NCBI GenBank assembly: GCA_013399305.1 | Contig: VXAI01000385.1 | Span: 219,054 to 283,053, forward strand | DNA length: 64,000 bases | Direction: 5' to 3' | DNA from: Rostratula benghalensis | Lineage: Eukaryota; Chordata; Aves; Charadriiformes; Rostratulidae | Shown here: positions 24,195 through 40,593 of the stretch, piece by piece | How the letters are laid out: each line of letters begins with the position of its first letter | Position numbering within the stretch: the first letter of the stretch is position 1 | Notes under the pieces: generated by a model | Seen by the model: the letters and a program-made list of their open reading frames with translations, nothing else | Database searches by the model: none | What the model was told of the DNA's origin: nothing | Translations under genes and position numbers: made by a program

Positions 24195-27034
24195 CTAAAG
24201 ACAAGCAAAAACAGAGAAGTCAACAGAATCAGTATCGAGATGTACGCAGTGTGACTCAGTTGCTTGCATTTTTATATGGTAAACAGGATTCTTTCCTTGC
24301 GTTTTCAGTGATTGCTTCAGCCTAAATCCTTTCAGCAGGCTTGATATGCAACATATCAAACAAAATACTTCATATTTTGAGTTAGTTCCTGCCATTTCTG
24401 GTCCTCACTGCAAGCAGAAAGAGAAGGAGAGGACTAGGCATTCAACCTTGTTACCTCTCGCTCCACTTCTATTAGGCTGCCCCGGTCACTCTTACTTCAA
24501 AGTCCTCTTCCTTCAAAACTCGTAATTAACTCAAAACAGCCCAGAGCCTGGAAGCTGAAACCCAAATTGCATTTCCTCAATGGCAGGCTGCTGTTAACAC
24601 TTGAGGGGCTGCTCCCCCAGAGTCTGGTGCGGATTTCGGCTGCAGGCAGCATCCATTGAGCCCTGCAGAGAGCAGCAATGCGCCAGCCTTGAAAATAGGT
24701 AGACTCCTCCTGCACTCTTACTCAAGACCTTGCTGCAGCAATTGCTACCTACTCGGTTATGCCACACAGGGGAGAAGCAATTCAGGCAAATAATAACCCT
24801 TCACTGCTGCAGAAACACCGATACAGTACCCGGTACAAGCGACTCGCGCTGCGTACAGGTCCACCACTCTACTAATGATGCACAGAGAGCAAAGAGGGCT
24901 TGTCCAAGGTCAGCCAGGAAAGAAACTAGATTTATTGCCTGTTTTGTAAATCAGGACATCCAGCTAACGTAAGTCTTGCATAAAGATCATTACCCACAAG
25001 TAAAAGAACGTTTTCTGGGTCAGCCTCTAACGGTGAGAATTACACTTACAGACTTTCAACTGGAAAGAAAGCTGGGATATTATATTATTATAGCACTTCA
25101 GGCATCTTCATGTATTTTATGACCACATTAGTATTATTTGTTTATTTAATAGCAATGCTGAAGGGTCCAATAAAATGTGAGTACTTGCAGTACCAAGAGC
25201 ATAATGGCTTCCCATAACATTTTACACACATGAGGAATTCAAAACTCCTAAGTAATCGTAACAAGAAGTGGATTTTCATCACTAATGTCAGGAGGTACCT
25301 ACTTATATGCACACACTATAATGTAGAAAGTGACTTCCTCCCTTATTTGCATTAATGAGAATTTCCATAAAGAATACATTACATATATATATATTAAAAA
25401 ATCCTTTACAGCTGCTGTATGTTTAAATTATGATTCATTTGGAATTACTATGATCTGGGCATGGCAATCTACGTAGAAACACAGTCCCAAAGCCTGGCTT
25501 TTCTGGTGCTCCACCCATATCAAAAATACTACCAGCAGCTCTGAAAAAGAGAGATTTGGAATAGCATAGACCTGTTCATGGAAAAAAATATTAGCAAAGT
25601 GCTTAGCAGCTCAAGGAAATGGTTTGTTTCCTATTTGCTTCTTTTCTGGTATAAAAGTTTGGTATAAAAGAGTGCACGAACCACTGCATAACAGGCCTGG
25701 AAAATGGTTGTTCTGAACTGAAAATGAAAGAGAAACGTCACATATTTTGTGCTACCATAAACCTTTTCCTGCAGGTTTACTAGGACTGACGTTACATTTA
25801 ATTGCTAATAAGAGTAATTTCTTACTTATTCAGATGGTAAATTATGCATGTAAAATAGCCCAAGGAACCAGATTTATCTTGTATTTAAAAAGTAACAAAG
25901 GTTTTATGTTTTTTCTCTTTCACTGCCTGAGATGCCATCTGTGGGGACATGCCAGCATGGAGATGTGATGTCCAGCTGCAACAAGTGAGACAGGCCACAT
26001 GCAGCTGTGCAAGACTTGCAGGTGTGGAGTCAGATGGGTTTAAGCTCATAGCAGTTCATCTGCTTTGGTCCACACCACCAGTTTTACATCTCTCTCATCC
26101 CTGCCCAAGGAAAACAACATGACGTATTTTTTCTCACCCTCTTTTACAATAAGCTTTTCTGTAGGGTTTCTTCCAGTGTTCATCAAGGGAACTCCACTGC
26201 CATCACTGAAGCAGCAATGATTTATATTCATCAATCCTTCATGACCTTGCAAGGGACTGAGTGATTAGCAATGCAGATGGCTTAGAAGTAACACTTGTGT
26301 GCTTACTCTCCAAGACTCTGCTATGGTGGAGAGCCCAATACTAAAATCTGCTCAAATAGATTATTTTTTTTTCTTCAAGAAGAACTTTATTTCTTGACTG
26401 TATTTACCTTACTTGTAGACATGTAGCTATTCAGATTCATGTTTAATTGCACTCTTCATTTAATGTGGTTTTAACAAATGGTTTGTGTACAGTTCTTTGG
26501 GAACTACAGGGATCCTCTTGTGACTACCAAGACTGTCAGAACTGCTAGGTGTGGTTAGCACCCTTGGGAATAGTTGTGGGTGGATGCACTTGGACATATG
26601 TGAGCTTTGGACATCCTAAGAATTTCCCCAAGAGATTCCTCTTCATTTATATTACCAAGATAAAGTCAACAGGCAGATAATTTGACCAGCATTTATTATC
26701 TACTTCATGCACTCAAGTCTTGCCCTCTCTAACCTTGGGAAAGAGCACAGATAGCTTTATCATAGACCTATAAATATTGCTGAAACTTCAGTTTCTGAAA
26801 GACAGGTCATAGTAACTTTCTTTGTAGGGAACAGCCTTACATTTCCAGAGTAACTGAATTGCCCATCTGTCTGCCAATTTTGACAGAAAAAGTTGATTTG
26901 GGAAAACTCCTCTGGACATAAAGCTGGAGGAACATCCACCCATGGATGCACACAGGCTAAACAAAAAGAGGTAATTCAACCCCAGATGGTGGGTATTCAG
27001 GACCTTGCTCCGAGAAATGGTTCTGAGTTTGTAC
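24195..27034 (-). other. EPHA5: EPHA5 intron between the C-lobe exon and the SAM exon
   Basis: A 2.8-kb intron. It has a short (AT)n tract near 25,383-25,395. I see no mobile element or other gene. Confidence 0.9.
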
Positions 27035-27228
27035 CTGCTTGATGCATTAACCAACGTCTTCAAGCTGCTTGGGTTACGGATGAGCTTGTCCAACATGCTG
27101 ACAATTTCGTCAAACTTGGGCCTGCTGTTGCGGTCTTTCTGCCAGCAGTCCAGCATTAGCTGGTAGAGAGCAGCAGGGCAGTCCATGGGACTTGGCAGGC
27201 GATAGCCTTCTTCCACAGCTTTAATCAC
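27035..27228 (-). CDS. EPHA5: EPHA5 exon: kinase C-lobe end and linker to SAM
   Basis: This 194-bp exon encodes residues 378-441 and two bases of codon 442. [20 protein letters not shown] and [20 protein letters not shown] are the last helices of the kinase C-lobe, with the invariant arginine in [26 protein letters not shown] leads into the linker to the SAM domain. The acceptor is ctcctgtag and the donor AG|gtacaa. Conservative differences from the remembered human protein are KE to KD and IVN to IVS. Confidence 0.98.
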
Positions 27229-30200
27229 CTACAGGAGACAAAACATGAGGCCGATGGGTTGGTTTTCTTCCTCTCGCCTTCTTCCCAAATGCAAGTTGAC
27301 TTAAACAGAGATCTTTGGGATCAGCAATATGCTCAGGTAAAATCCTACCACCTCTCAATTCTGCACAGAAGAGGCAAACCCTACTATCTTTCATATTTTC
27401 TACGGGATGAGCTAAATAACTTAATTTTTGGTCACTGCAAAATGATACTGGAAAGCCAAGGCACTGCTGCAACTGGGTAGATGGACAGGTTGCACTTGTT
27501 AGTGATCTAACACTAGAGAGATAACCTACAGACATGAGGTCTGTAGGTTACCTACCTGGAAACTCCCAGAGCCTACCCTCAAGTCCATGAAAAGCAGACT
27601 ACAGGGCTTTCTGGCATCTTTTTGGAGTGCAGTAATTTTGTTTATTCAGAAGTTGGCTTCCCTTTAACTGAAAAGTCATGTGCTAGACCACAAATTTGTA
27701 TTACAGTAATAAAAGTCTGAATGTATTTCGAAAGAGACTTTGAATGCTAATTGATGGATGGATTCAAGGCAGAGGCAGAACAACCATCTCATATATCATT
27801 CAATGCTGTCTGGGTCTAGTAGTTTCTTAGTGTGGCCACATTTCTGCCAGGAATTTAAAATGTCAGCCCAGGAGTATGTAAATTAAAAGCAGGGGAGGGT
27901 TGTTGCACTGATTTCAAACACAAGCCATCTATGGTTTTGTATCTAAAACAAGTGGCATGCACATGTGCTGCCTGCTCTCTTGAAAGGCAGAAATGAACAT
28001 ATGAGGGCAGAACTGAAGAAGGTAACTTGTTTTCCCCAGTTTGGAGCAGATTTACAGCAGGGCGCCAAGCTCAGCAATTCCCATTTTGGACTAGTACAAT
28101 TTTCAGGAGAATGTAACTCATGTTGCAAGCCACAAGGGTCTGTGACTGCTCCAAGAGACTCCCAGTGACCCATCTCATACCCTCTGCTCCCAAGACTCCT
28201 AGACCAAAAAGAGAAGGAAGCAACTATTTGCAGTGTGGAAAACCACAGCGCTTCACTGTTGGACTCCGAGAACTGCCTCAGATTCCAACCATTCTGGGCA
28301 CCGTCTCAGGATTTGAAAACATCCTGTATTTAAAAAGAAGGCTCTGTGGTTAGCACAGATGTTGTTTTCTTGCTCTTTAGTCCCTAATACAAGCAGTACA
28401 GGAAGAGCTGCATCAGAATGGCATTGTGTTTCAGATTGCCCCAAAATTCAGGACCTCATTGAACACTTTCAAATCATCCTCCACCACAGGGTTTTTTGCC
28501 ATGCAGAAGAATCCCAGGAATAAGCTGGGCTGGCTGAGCAGTAGTAGTGGGAACCTCAACTCCCTAAGGAGGGATGAAGAGAAGTCAGGAAAGGCTTTGT
28601 AATCTTCTCCAAGGGTAGTGAGCACATGTCTGAAAATCTGGCCCACAAGACCTGCAGCCCTATTGCACCCATCTAAAAATTAATCTCTCAGTGAAGCATC
28701 TGCACTGTTCTCCACCAAACCTGTGTTTGCAAGGCCGATAGCCTAACTTTTGATTGCAGCTTCAAAAATCAGCCCCACCACACTGCCCTGTCTGTTCTTT
28801 ACATCATGCTTTTTAGCTCAACCCTGATACCAAATTTGCATGTGTCCTATAATAGAAGTCTTAGTGTGGCCACGAAAATGTTATGTGCTGTGTCCACACC
28901 TGTATTTATAACAATAATGGATCATCCTCCAGCTGTAGCAGAAAGAAAATTGTAGCAAGATGAGGAGCAGACCATCTGGCACCAGCTCAGAGTACCTGAA
29001 CTGCATCTGCAATGGGGGTATGCATGTTTGATATTCCTGGCAGTAACATTACAATCAATAGTGTTAACTCAATTTACAGGATGTCATTCGTTCTAGTGAT
29101 ACAATGTAAATGGTAGCAAAATATTGGGTAGGACTCTTGTATTTGAAGGTGCTTTGGAGGTCTAGCAATAAGAGGAGCAAAAGAATTAAACAGCAAAGAC
29201 TGCGTCACTTGTAGCCACCATATCACTTAGTAAGAAAGTGGCACATTTGCTGTTCCATTCACCACTGTATATTGCTTTGTAAGGCTTGAAAAGCTAAAAT
29301 TTGCACCTATAAGGAGGAATTTTTGTCCTTGCTCCTCTTCTGGACAAGCACTACTCACTTATGGATTGGGGTGGCTGAACCTGCTATTTGGGAGAGGACA
29401 ATTTGGGATAGTCTATTCCAGTAAAATAAAGCAACACTTTTTAAGCTCTGCATTTTCATAAAACCACCAGTCTGAAGACTAAAAAGCAACCATTGTGATC
29501 ATTTACCTTAGCAACCTGGTCAACACAGGTCACAAAATTCCTCTCAACAAGTCCGGCATCAAAGCCTTACCTAGTGGTCGAGTCAAAGCTTATTTTTAGA
29601 AGGCCATCCAGAAACCATCAGGACTTTAAAACATAGTCTGTAGTCTTCACAGCTCAGTGTTGCCTGCCCAACAGCACTGCAGCTCCTTTAAAGCAATCCC
29701 ATTTTGCTCATCACCAACTGTGCTGCCAAACAGTGCGCTCTAATTACAAGCCATGCACCAAGAAACTCATTTGCAACCGAGTCTGAAATTCACGTGAGCA
29801 GTGCCCCCAGTCCTCCACATGAAAGTCAATGCTATATCTAACACCACTGATTCCTTTGCCAACAGAAGCAGTGGAGGAAAGAAGAAGAGGAGGCCTTCAG
29901 AAGTGGAAGAAGGCAAGCATACATCACGTAAGAAATATGAGCACTGAATTAACTTTCCTAAGCTACCACCATCTAGGTACTTGCCACCTGTACACAGGCA
30001 GTGAGGCAACCCAAGCAAAGCCTGAACAGGAACTGCTGCTCATAAACATCTCACCAGTCCTCTGCTTTCTGGTGCTAAAGAAACCAGTCCCCCATCTGCT
30101 TTTTCTCAGGCAAGTGTGAAATTCACCCTGTGCCCCTCAGTGCACAGAGGCGTTTGGACTTTTGGGAACAGTTCTGCAAAGTATGGATGTTCGCAGCATT

Positions 30201-30977
30201 ATGGTCCCGACAAGAGACTCCTCTGGCCATGGAGCATTATTTCACTGGCACCAGCCTGAATCTTAGCCTGGCATTTACTGAACAACATCTGTGCTATGCC
30301 AGTGCCTCAGTATTAAAGATAGTTACAGTGCTCAGTGTGTCCGAGAGAGCTTGGCTCTCAATTGCTACATTCTCTGCACAAGCTAGAGAAGAAAGTATTT
30401 GTATTTGATGGAGGTAAATCCCTGTGTAGATAACATGCTGCTTTTCCAAACTCCCTGCAAATGTGACAGCCCCAGCAATGCAGAAGTGTTGGAGCACTCA
30501 TGCCAAACGACATGCTCGTCTCCCTTGGCAAGAAGCACGGCATGACTGTCTCAAAGGTACTGCTCGGTTCCATGTCTGGACTCAAAGAGAGATGAGACAG
30601 CAGCTCAGCGTGACAGGTAGAGTAACATCCACTGATGGCAAAAGCCTGCAGACAAAACACCGGAGAAAAAGACGGCTCAGCTAGAGCCTTTGCTGCCAGT
30701 GAAACAGCAGAAAGTCATGGGGACAGGGAAACTGCTCAAGAAAGAAAAAAAGGATGAAACATCAGGTGGTGTGACCAGAGGAGATCCATGGCAGAGCAAG
30801 GACCTGCTTGCTTTGCCCAGCCAGCAACAGCAGCCACAGGTGGCAGGGCTGCAGGGATGAACTGGGAGGGATCAGGAATGACTTCATTTGCCACAGGCAG
30901 AGTGGTGTGTTTCCCTCTCCCCCAATACAGAGCTCCCTTGGGGACTCCATATGCCTCATGGTGACCTTGACCTCATG

Positions 30978-31084
30978 ACAAAGCCCTTACCATGACTCTC
31001 TTGAGTTTCTGCTTTACATAGCAGTAGGGTTTCGAACACACAATTTAAATGCTGCCTGTTATCAGCATCTATCCCCTGGCAGAC
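30978..31084. repeat. Direct duplication, copy 1
   Basis: It begins acaaagcccttaccatgact and ends tatcccctggcagac. It matches 31,409-31,517 with four substitutions and one 2-base indel, about 95 percent identity. Confidence 0.95.
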
Positions 31085-31408
31085 CTCTATATCCTCAAGA
31101 GACCTCCACAATGTTGGGAGGGAGCTTCAATCAGGAAGTGGACAGTGATCCCAGGCATCTCCCTTGGGATGCTTCAGAGGCTGGCCTTGAGGTAGAGACT
31201 GAAGGGGGCACTGGGGCCCAGAAGCAAGGGGACACAACTTGAAGGGTGCTGTACAAATGAACCATGAGAGCTGGCATTAGCACAGATTTATAAGATGTCC
31301 ACAACAGAAGCAAAACTGTGCTCTCGAGATCAGCAATGCAAGGGCAACCGAGATGCAGCTCTCTGGACTGCTGTCACTCGATCAAATCACCCAGCTTTTT
31401 GCAGCGAA

Positions 31409-31517
31409 ACAAAGCCCTTACCATGACTCAATCTTGAGTTTCTGCTTTACGTAGCAGTAGGGGTTCGAACAGACAATTTAAATGCTGCCTGTTACCAGCA
31501 TCTATCCCCTGGCAGAC
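31409..31517. repeat. Direct duplication, copy 2
   Basis: The second copy of the unit at 30,978-31,084, in the same orientation, with 324 bases of unrelated sequence between the copies. Confidence 0.95.
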
Positions 31518-31681
31518 ATTTGTCATTAAGCAGAGGAGGGACAGGCTCCAGCTCTAACAGCATTAGTGAAGCTCTAGTGGTGTGCTGGGGAAAGCGGGCT
31601 TGCCTCTGTGCAGACACATTTCCCTCTGTGCACAGCCTGTTCTGTGCTGCTGCTGCAATAAAGAGCACCAAATGCTCTTTA

Positions 31682-34838
<3,157 letters not shown>

Positions 34839-34900
34839 CTTTAAAAATGTATCCAGAGAACCATTTTCCATGTATTCAGTCACTATCATTACTGGCTTGC
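34839..34900 (-). CDS. EPHA5: EPHA5 exon: kinase hinge
   Basis: This 62-bp exon completes codon 237 and encodes residues 238-257, KPVMIVTEYMENGSLDTFLK. It contains the gatekeeper threonine and hinge (IVTEYMENG) that contact the adenine of ATP. The acceptor is a long pyrimidine run ending ccag; the donor is AAAG|gtacta. The unusually small 62-bp size and the phase are conserved across Eph genes, which supports the boundaries. Confidence 0.97.
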
Positions 34901-37900
34901 CTGGAAAAAAAAAAAGTACATGGGTTTGTTAGCATGTTTATTTTTTAGCATTTTTTTGTTGTTGTTAGCATTTGTTTATTTTAAACCCACGTATAACAGT
35001 AAAGTCTTTTCATAATGTGTCTGAATGTGAACGTACAGCCATACAACAGTAAACCTACCCCAAGACACTGCTGTCCCAGCAGGCTGACACTAGTTTTTGC
35101 CAGAATGTATGTAGAAATAGGAGAATCAAGGAAGAGGAGACAAAAAAGTAATCCCATATTATGGGCAGGGTACCAAGCCCCACAGTGTTTAGATGTTTGA
35201 AGAAGAGGTCGCAAGCTGAATCCAGGCAACTTATGCACAACCTTCTCTTCATCTCCATGAAGAAGCTGGAAGCTTGCAGAGGCCAAATTTTACACAGTGA
35301 CCACTTTGGGCTCTTTCTTGTGGCTTTAACACCCTAAAATATCAACAGGAGCCCAAGAAGAGCAACCAGGATCTGAAGTATCTATCTGAGTTTGATAGCC
35401 ACCTACACCAAGACTGGAAAGAATGAGATTACATCCCATGTAATGCAAGTAATCCTGCACAACTGCCCCTGTAAACACATCTATAAGTAAGAAAAGGAAT
35501 ATTTATTCTGCAGAACAAAAGCGAGTTAAGTATGGAATGTGTATGAGTGGAAATCAAAACAAAAGTTCTTAACAAAAGACCTGGTCTTCTATTGTTGACA
35601 GGAATAATAATGTTTTTCCAAATCCATTTGATTAGCTTTCATGCCCGAGTCATTTTAATGGTAATTATACATAGGTTTTGCTCGGTTTTTATATCTAATT
35701 TCTCGCTAGCTTGCCACAATGACATAGCAATAATTAATGTGGTGTGCTCCAGCCCTTGTAAATTCAATGAAATCTTATAAGAACATGTAAATTATTTTTT
35801 ATTTAAATCAATTTCCATTAGCTAGCATGAAGCACAGACAAAAGAGGATCTGTCAATTAATTGTAAAGTGCATTATAAATGTCTTTCATAGAAATGATCA
35901 ACGAGAGCTGCCGTGTGTCATAACATGTGTGTGAAGGTAAATGCTCCTAAAAATCGGCACATGTTCTACCATTTAGATTGGTCTTAATCTTCCCACTTTC
36001 CCATTACCTTAACTATTTGCCTGATTTAGTGCTTAATTATCTACATAATAAAAGTAATTGTGAACTTGTCAATCAAAACACTCATTGTTCTGCAGATACT
36101 ACCTCTGCAGCGTGAGGGACTTGTGCTGCTTCAATTCTATTAAGTTAATAGCACAGCTTGCCAAACGTATTCATTTTTATATGAGAAATGTACCTCAAGG
36201 CCATGAAAAATACCATTGAGTCCAGAACAAAATAAGGGCCCCCTCTTTGAGGATGACAGCCTTCTGTCCTCACACATCACAGGCTGCATGCAGGAGGGGG
36301 GAGAGATCTTGGTTTACATTGCTATAGGTTGGCAAACATGTCAGTGGCTACGTAGGGAGGGAAAATCCCCAGAGTAACTAATTTTTTTAAAAAGTCTTTT
36401 GGTTTTAAGCACTGAAGCCCCAACTATAGCATGGGGTCCCTTATTTCTGGCACTTCAAGGAAGCGTTGCAGTAAGACTGGCATCTTGTTATGCCACCCCC
36501 CTGGAGGACCTCCTTCAGACTCCTGCCTTTGGTTGCCATCAGAGAAAAGAAAGTAAGATTTCTGGCACTTATTTAATTATCTGACTGCTGCAGGTTGACA
36601 GTAATCATGGAATAAATTAGTCCCATATCCAAGAGCATGGAAATAAAGCCACAAATAGAGTAACCTTCAACAAAGTATATTAAAAGTAAAGATTGACCCT
36701 TATAAAGCACTGGGCTGACTCTCCATGTCAGCAGACCTCCCTCCTGCTGGCGTTACGGTGCCATAAAATGTGGGTAAAATGTAGTCCATATCAATGTACT
36801 CATGTAATGTGCACACCATCAGTGCAACCAAATGGGACAGGAATGAAAACAGGACCATCATTACCTTCGTAAAGCAGAAATAGCTAAGGGCTTGTGTGCA
36901 TGGGGACAATAAAGATGATTAATCCAAACTAAGGTGTGCATTTGAACTAGATTAGTTGAATGATATTAGGCCCCTGTGCGGATGTTCTCATTCAGAATTA
37001 AAAACGGCCTAATTCAATTTAACTTCATTTACTTCCAAAGTAAATCTTGCTGCAGCAAAGACATCTTACCCTAAAGATCTGAATCTACAACAGGCCAATG
37101 ACTAAAACACAGAAGGGAAAAAGAAGTTAAGCAATACTCTGAGAAAGCAGCATAGTTTGGGATTCACAAAGGTTTTGGTCCATTTACAAGAAAAGAAAAA
37201 AAGCTGTGAAGATGCTCTAGATGCCCAATGGAAAAAAATTTGAGTGTGGTAAACAAGCATTTGCCGAGCTAATGAGGAGCTCAGGGTGCACATACTCCCC
37301 TGCATCCGAACTCCAGTTGTTCTACATCCAATTTAGGAGCAAAGCTCCCAGCATTTCCACGGCCATTGGAGCAAACCACCACTCTATATAAAAGGCAGCT
37401 CGCTAGGGAGGCACATCCTCTCCAAAAGTGGGATTCCCACCCATCCCCTGCAGCCACAGCAGCCAGAAAGCCCATGTCAGCAGCAGCTGCTTTTATGGAC
37501 GTGTAATTGTTGCTCGCTTCCTGCTCAATACCCCACTACCCTCCAGGGCTAGAAATGGAAGCTTTTATGTATTAAGGCCTACTTAAGGTGACCCTGAGAG
37601 ATCTTGATATTTATTCAGTTTTGGGGGGAGAAACTTACCTTGGTTTTTTGTTGGGTTTTTTTTTTTCTTTAAAGTTTTGGGGAATGCAATTTCAAGGAAA
37701 AATGCAAGGAAAGGCTGTTGATTGCAAAATAGCATTGATTTTGAGAAGGTTACAAGAATACAAACAGGATGAACAGCTAGTGCTTCTATACTTTATTGCA
37801 CTGCTGAAAAAGAATTAATTTTGGAGATGCTGCTTCTGATGAATGACAAATAGTACTCACAGCAGCCACACGTCCCCTGATGCCGGCATTAGAGCAGCAG

Positions 37901-39252
37901 TAGCTGAGCTCTGACATTACTGATCATGAAGACATGAGGGGACAGCCATTCACACTAGTGAGGCTAGTGCTTCTTCAGCTAGCAAAAACTTCCTGGAACA
38001 CTTGAAATACATCTTAAAAATAAAGGAGTAGTTGTTTTCAGAAAAAAAAAAAATATAAAAAAATCCTTGATAGAAATACTGTAGATCTTCCAAGTAACAA
38101 CACTTCTGCACCTTTCCCACAGCCTCAGCACACCACCAACAACTGTAGACCTCTGCCCTTATCTTTCATGTGTACAGCAATTTGGAGAACTAGGCTGGGA
38201 AAGTTATGGAAGGCTAATTTGTTAACTGAGTAGTCAGACTACTTAGTACCTCTTGTGCTGGGATATTTTGCTAACCATTTCACATTTTCCCCAAGCGTTC
38301 AACCCCTCCAATAATCTGTACACCAGCACCAGGGTCAACTACTACCACAGGCATCGTAAGCAGATCCCAGAGGGAGCTTGCCTGAAACATGGCTTTAGGC
38401 AGTCCTGTTGTCTTCAGTTACACTCCTGTTCTTCCTGGCTTCTGGAAAACAACACTTCAGCTAGCTTCTCTCATTCCTGCGTGAGTGATCGCAAGGCTCC
38501 AGCACTACCCTCCTGTGGGCTTTGCTTCAGTGGCTTCTCAAACTATGATGGCTGGAAATCATCAGGGGTTGCGGGTTTTGGATTTTTTTTTTTTTTTTAA
38601 GATTCCTGGTAGTAAAATCCTCCCCATTTTCCTGCCAGAGAAATCGCTTCACATTTCTTGGCACGTCTTCGCTCATTCTGGGGCTCGTGTGGTTTTAAAA
38701 GTAAACAAAGCCAAGAATAAGATGCAAGCCTGCTCAAAGAACTAAACGGGTGGCTTGGCAGCACTGTGCTCAAAATGCTTTTGTGCTTTGCAGGTGGTAG
38801 GTGCTGCTGAACTACTTGCAAAAGCAGAAGTGAGGCAGCACACTCTTCTCCATCACCCACTTACTGGCTGAGGCTGGCCAGGTATCACCTTCTGTTTCTG
38901 TCTCATTTAATTTTGGACCTTTGAAGAGGGTTTTTCTCTTAGCCCATGCATATTATGCCTAGGTGAGGCAAGGTTACAGGGGGAGTTAACGTTTTGTATC
39001 ATTTTAGCTGCTTTCTATCCATTCTAGCTGGAAGAAGGCCAATATCCATCAGGCATAAACCACCTTTACAATGTTGGGGAATCCATTCCTGCCTAGACCT
39101 ATGAAATGTGACATTTTCAGCAATTGTTCACTGTTTTTTGAGAAATTTTGAAAGGCACAGTCAAAACATGAGTTACCCAAGTCTTCCTCCCTTAACCAAC
39201 TCTCTCATCAGAGAGAGTTCAAGGATAGCAGTCCACAGCAATTTGTACCTAC
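34901..39252 (-). other. EPHA5: EPHA5 intron between the N-lobe and hinge exons
   Basis: A 4.35-kb intron. It contains the TAATTA-rich block at 35,560-36,170 (see the findings), a T run at about 38,583-38,598 and no mobile element that I recognise. Confidence 0.9.
35560..36170. promoter_or_regulatory. Candidate conserved non-coding element (possible enhancer)
   Basis: AT-rich but high-complexity sequence with no simple repeats or mobile-element signature. It carries three TAATTA homeodomain cores (35,662-35,667, 35,731-35,736, 36,034-36,039) and an AATTAATT palindrome (35,855-35,862), plus gtcaatcaaaa, a PBX/HOX-like site, near 36,070. This texture is typical of developmental enhancers, but conservation cannot be tested here. 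Confidence 0.3.
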
Positions 39253-39438
39253 TTTTTGTGACGACACCTTCCAGGTGAATGATGTTGGGGTGGTCGAACT
39301 GCCCCATGATGCTTGCTTCTCCCAAGAAATCTCGCCTCTGTTTCTCTGTGTAACCCACTTTCAGGGTTTTGATAGCTACTGGAAGCTCACGCTTTCCCTG
39401 CAGCTTCAGCCGCCCACTGCAGACTTCCCCAAATTCAC
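39253..39438 (-). CDS. EPHA5: EPHA5 exon: kinase N-lobe (VAIK lysine and alpha-C glutamate)
   Basis: This 186-bp exon encodes residues 176-236 and parts of codons 175 and 237. It finishes the glycine loop ([11 protein letters not shown]), supplies the ATP-positioning lysine in PVAIKTL (K198) and the alpha-C glutamate in [11 protein letters not shown] (E215), and ends with the Eph-typical [13 protein letters not shown]. The correct donor is AAAA|gtaggt. A second GT four bases downstream (AG|gtacaa) would break the frame into the next exon, so it was rejected. The acceptor is ctctgaag. The residue after KLQ is glycine, where the human protein (from memory) has KLPG, so one proline-to-glutamine change lies in the loop between the first strands. 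Confidence 0.97.
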
Positions 39439-40467
39439 CTTCAGAGAAAAATGAGAGAATGGGATCACAGCACATCCCAAGAATGCACGTGTGCATCCAT
39501 CTATGGCATGTAGCCAAGCCTCTATAGGTAGCTGATCAGAAGCATGTAGGGCTGTCCTGCGTTCATGGCTGTGGAAAGCCCAACACCAATAGTGATCACC
39601 ATCTCAAATAGCCAGTGTACCACAAGCCAAGTAATTCATAAGCACAAGCAGACTGGGAAGGAAAATGTAATTTTACTATATTTAAAGAGCTATGCTCTAT
39701 ATTCCATCAGATTTTTTCCTCATTTCATGTTTTTGTCTACTAGATGAAAGAGTCTTGTCACATCCTATATTATTGCCTTGGGTGGACAGCTGTAAAAACC
39801 AAGCCACTCGCTTCTTAACCTTCCTTTGGTAAGTTAAATAGATAGAATGTGGTTAGCCTTTCACAGCAATATATATTTTTATAGATTACCCTTTCCAATT
39901 TTATGGCCATCTTTTTAAAAAAGTAACCCAAATGGATATTTTTTTCTTTTTTTTTTTTTTCTGGTGAAATTACCTCCAAAACCAGAATTACAGAGGATAG
40001 ACAATATTCCTAAGGTAGGACACAAGTCCAAGCAAACAGCTTAACTGGAAAGAAAATGGGAGTTCCTTCTTTTAACCCAGAAAGTTCAAAGTTTTGGATT
40101 TTATATGTTCTTTATTTTCTCTCCCAAATGACTTCTTATTCTTAATTTTTGCTTCTAAACTGACCTTAACAGGAGAAGAGAAAAATGTTAAATTGGTGAA
40201 AAGAACCTGAAAATTCAGTGACTGATTCCCCACAGCATTTGTTGGAATAACTCAGTCTGGTCCAAACGTGACCATTTTCTGCTGCTTTCAGTTCAGTCCC
40301 TAAATTTAAAAACCACAGACAATGACAGCTTTGTCCCGTCCTTCAGATGGAACATGCTCCCTGTCATTTGCAGTATACCTAACAGCACAAATATTTCATG
40401 GCCCTTCCCAGATCTTAAGAAAGCCAACCCTTCATGCTGATGAGGGCCATGTAATACATTTCCGTAC
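39439..40467 (-). other. EPHA5: EPHA5 intron splitting the glycine loop
   Basis: A 1.0-kb intron that interrupts the codon for the third glycine of GAGEFG. It has a T tract near 39,945-39,960 and no other feature. Confidence 0.9.
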
Positions 40468-40593
40468 CAGCTCCAATAACTCTTTCAATGGTTATGCACG
40501 AAGCTTCGATTTCCTTTGCAAACTCGTGGACAGCTTGATTAGGGTCCTCATAGGTGTGAGGGTCAACGTAGGTCCTGACTCCAGGCAGCTTAA
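40468..40593 (-). CDS. EPHA5: EPHA5 exon: juxtamembrane tyrosine motif and start of kinase domain
   Basis: This 126-bp exon encodes residues 134-174 plus one base of codon 175. [20 protein letters not shown] carries the two conserved juxtamembrane tyrosines (141 and 147). In Eph receptors these hold the kinase inactive until phosphorylated and then recruit SH2 proteins. [21 protein letters not shown] opens the N-lobe and includes the first glycines of the nucleotide-binding loop, which continues across the junction as GAGEFGEV. The donor is G|gtacgg and the acceptor is tttccag. Relative to the remembered human sequence, RTYIDP reads RTYVDP here, a conservative change also found in EPHA4. Confidence 0.97.

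Noticed and set aside
31440..31480. tRNA or tRNA-derived SINE suggested by gggttcgaac in the duplicated unit
   Set aside because: No A-box at the right spacing and no cloverleaf can be formed; the other copy has a mismatch in the motif.
39241..39252. Alternative donor AG|gtacaa at the N-lobe kinase exon
   Set aside because: It would add four bases and shift the frame into the hinge exon; gtaggt gives TKSKPVM as in all Eph receptors.
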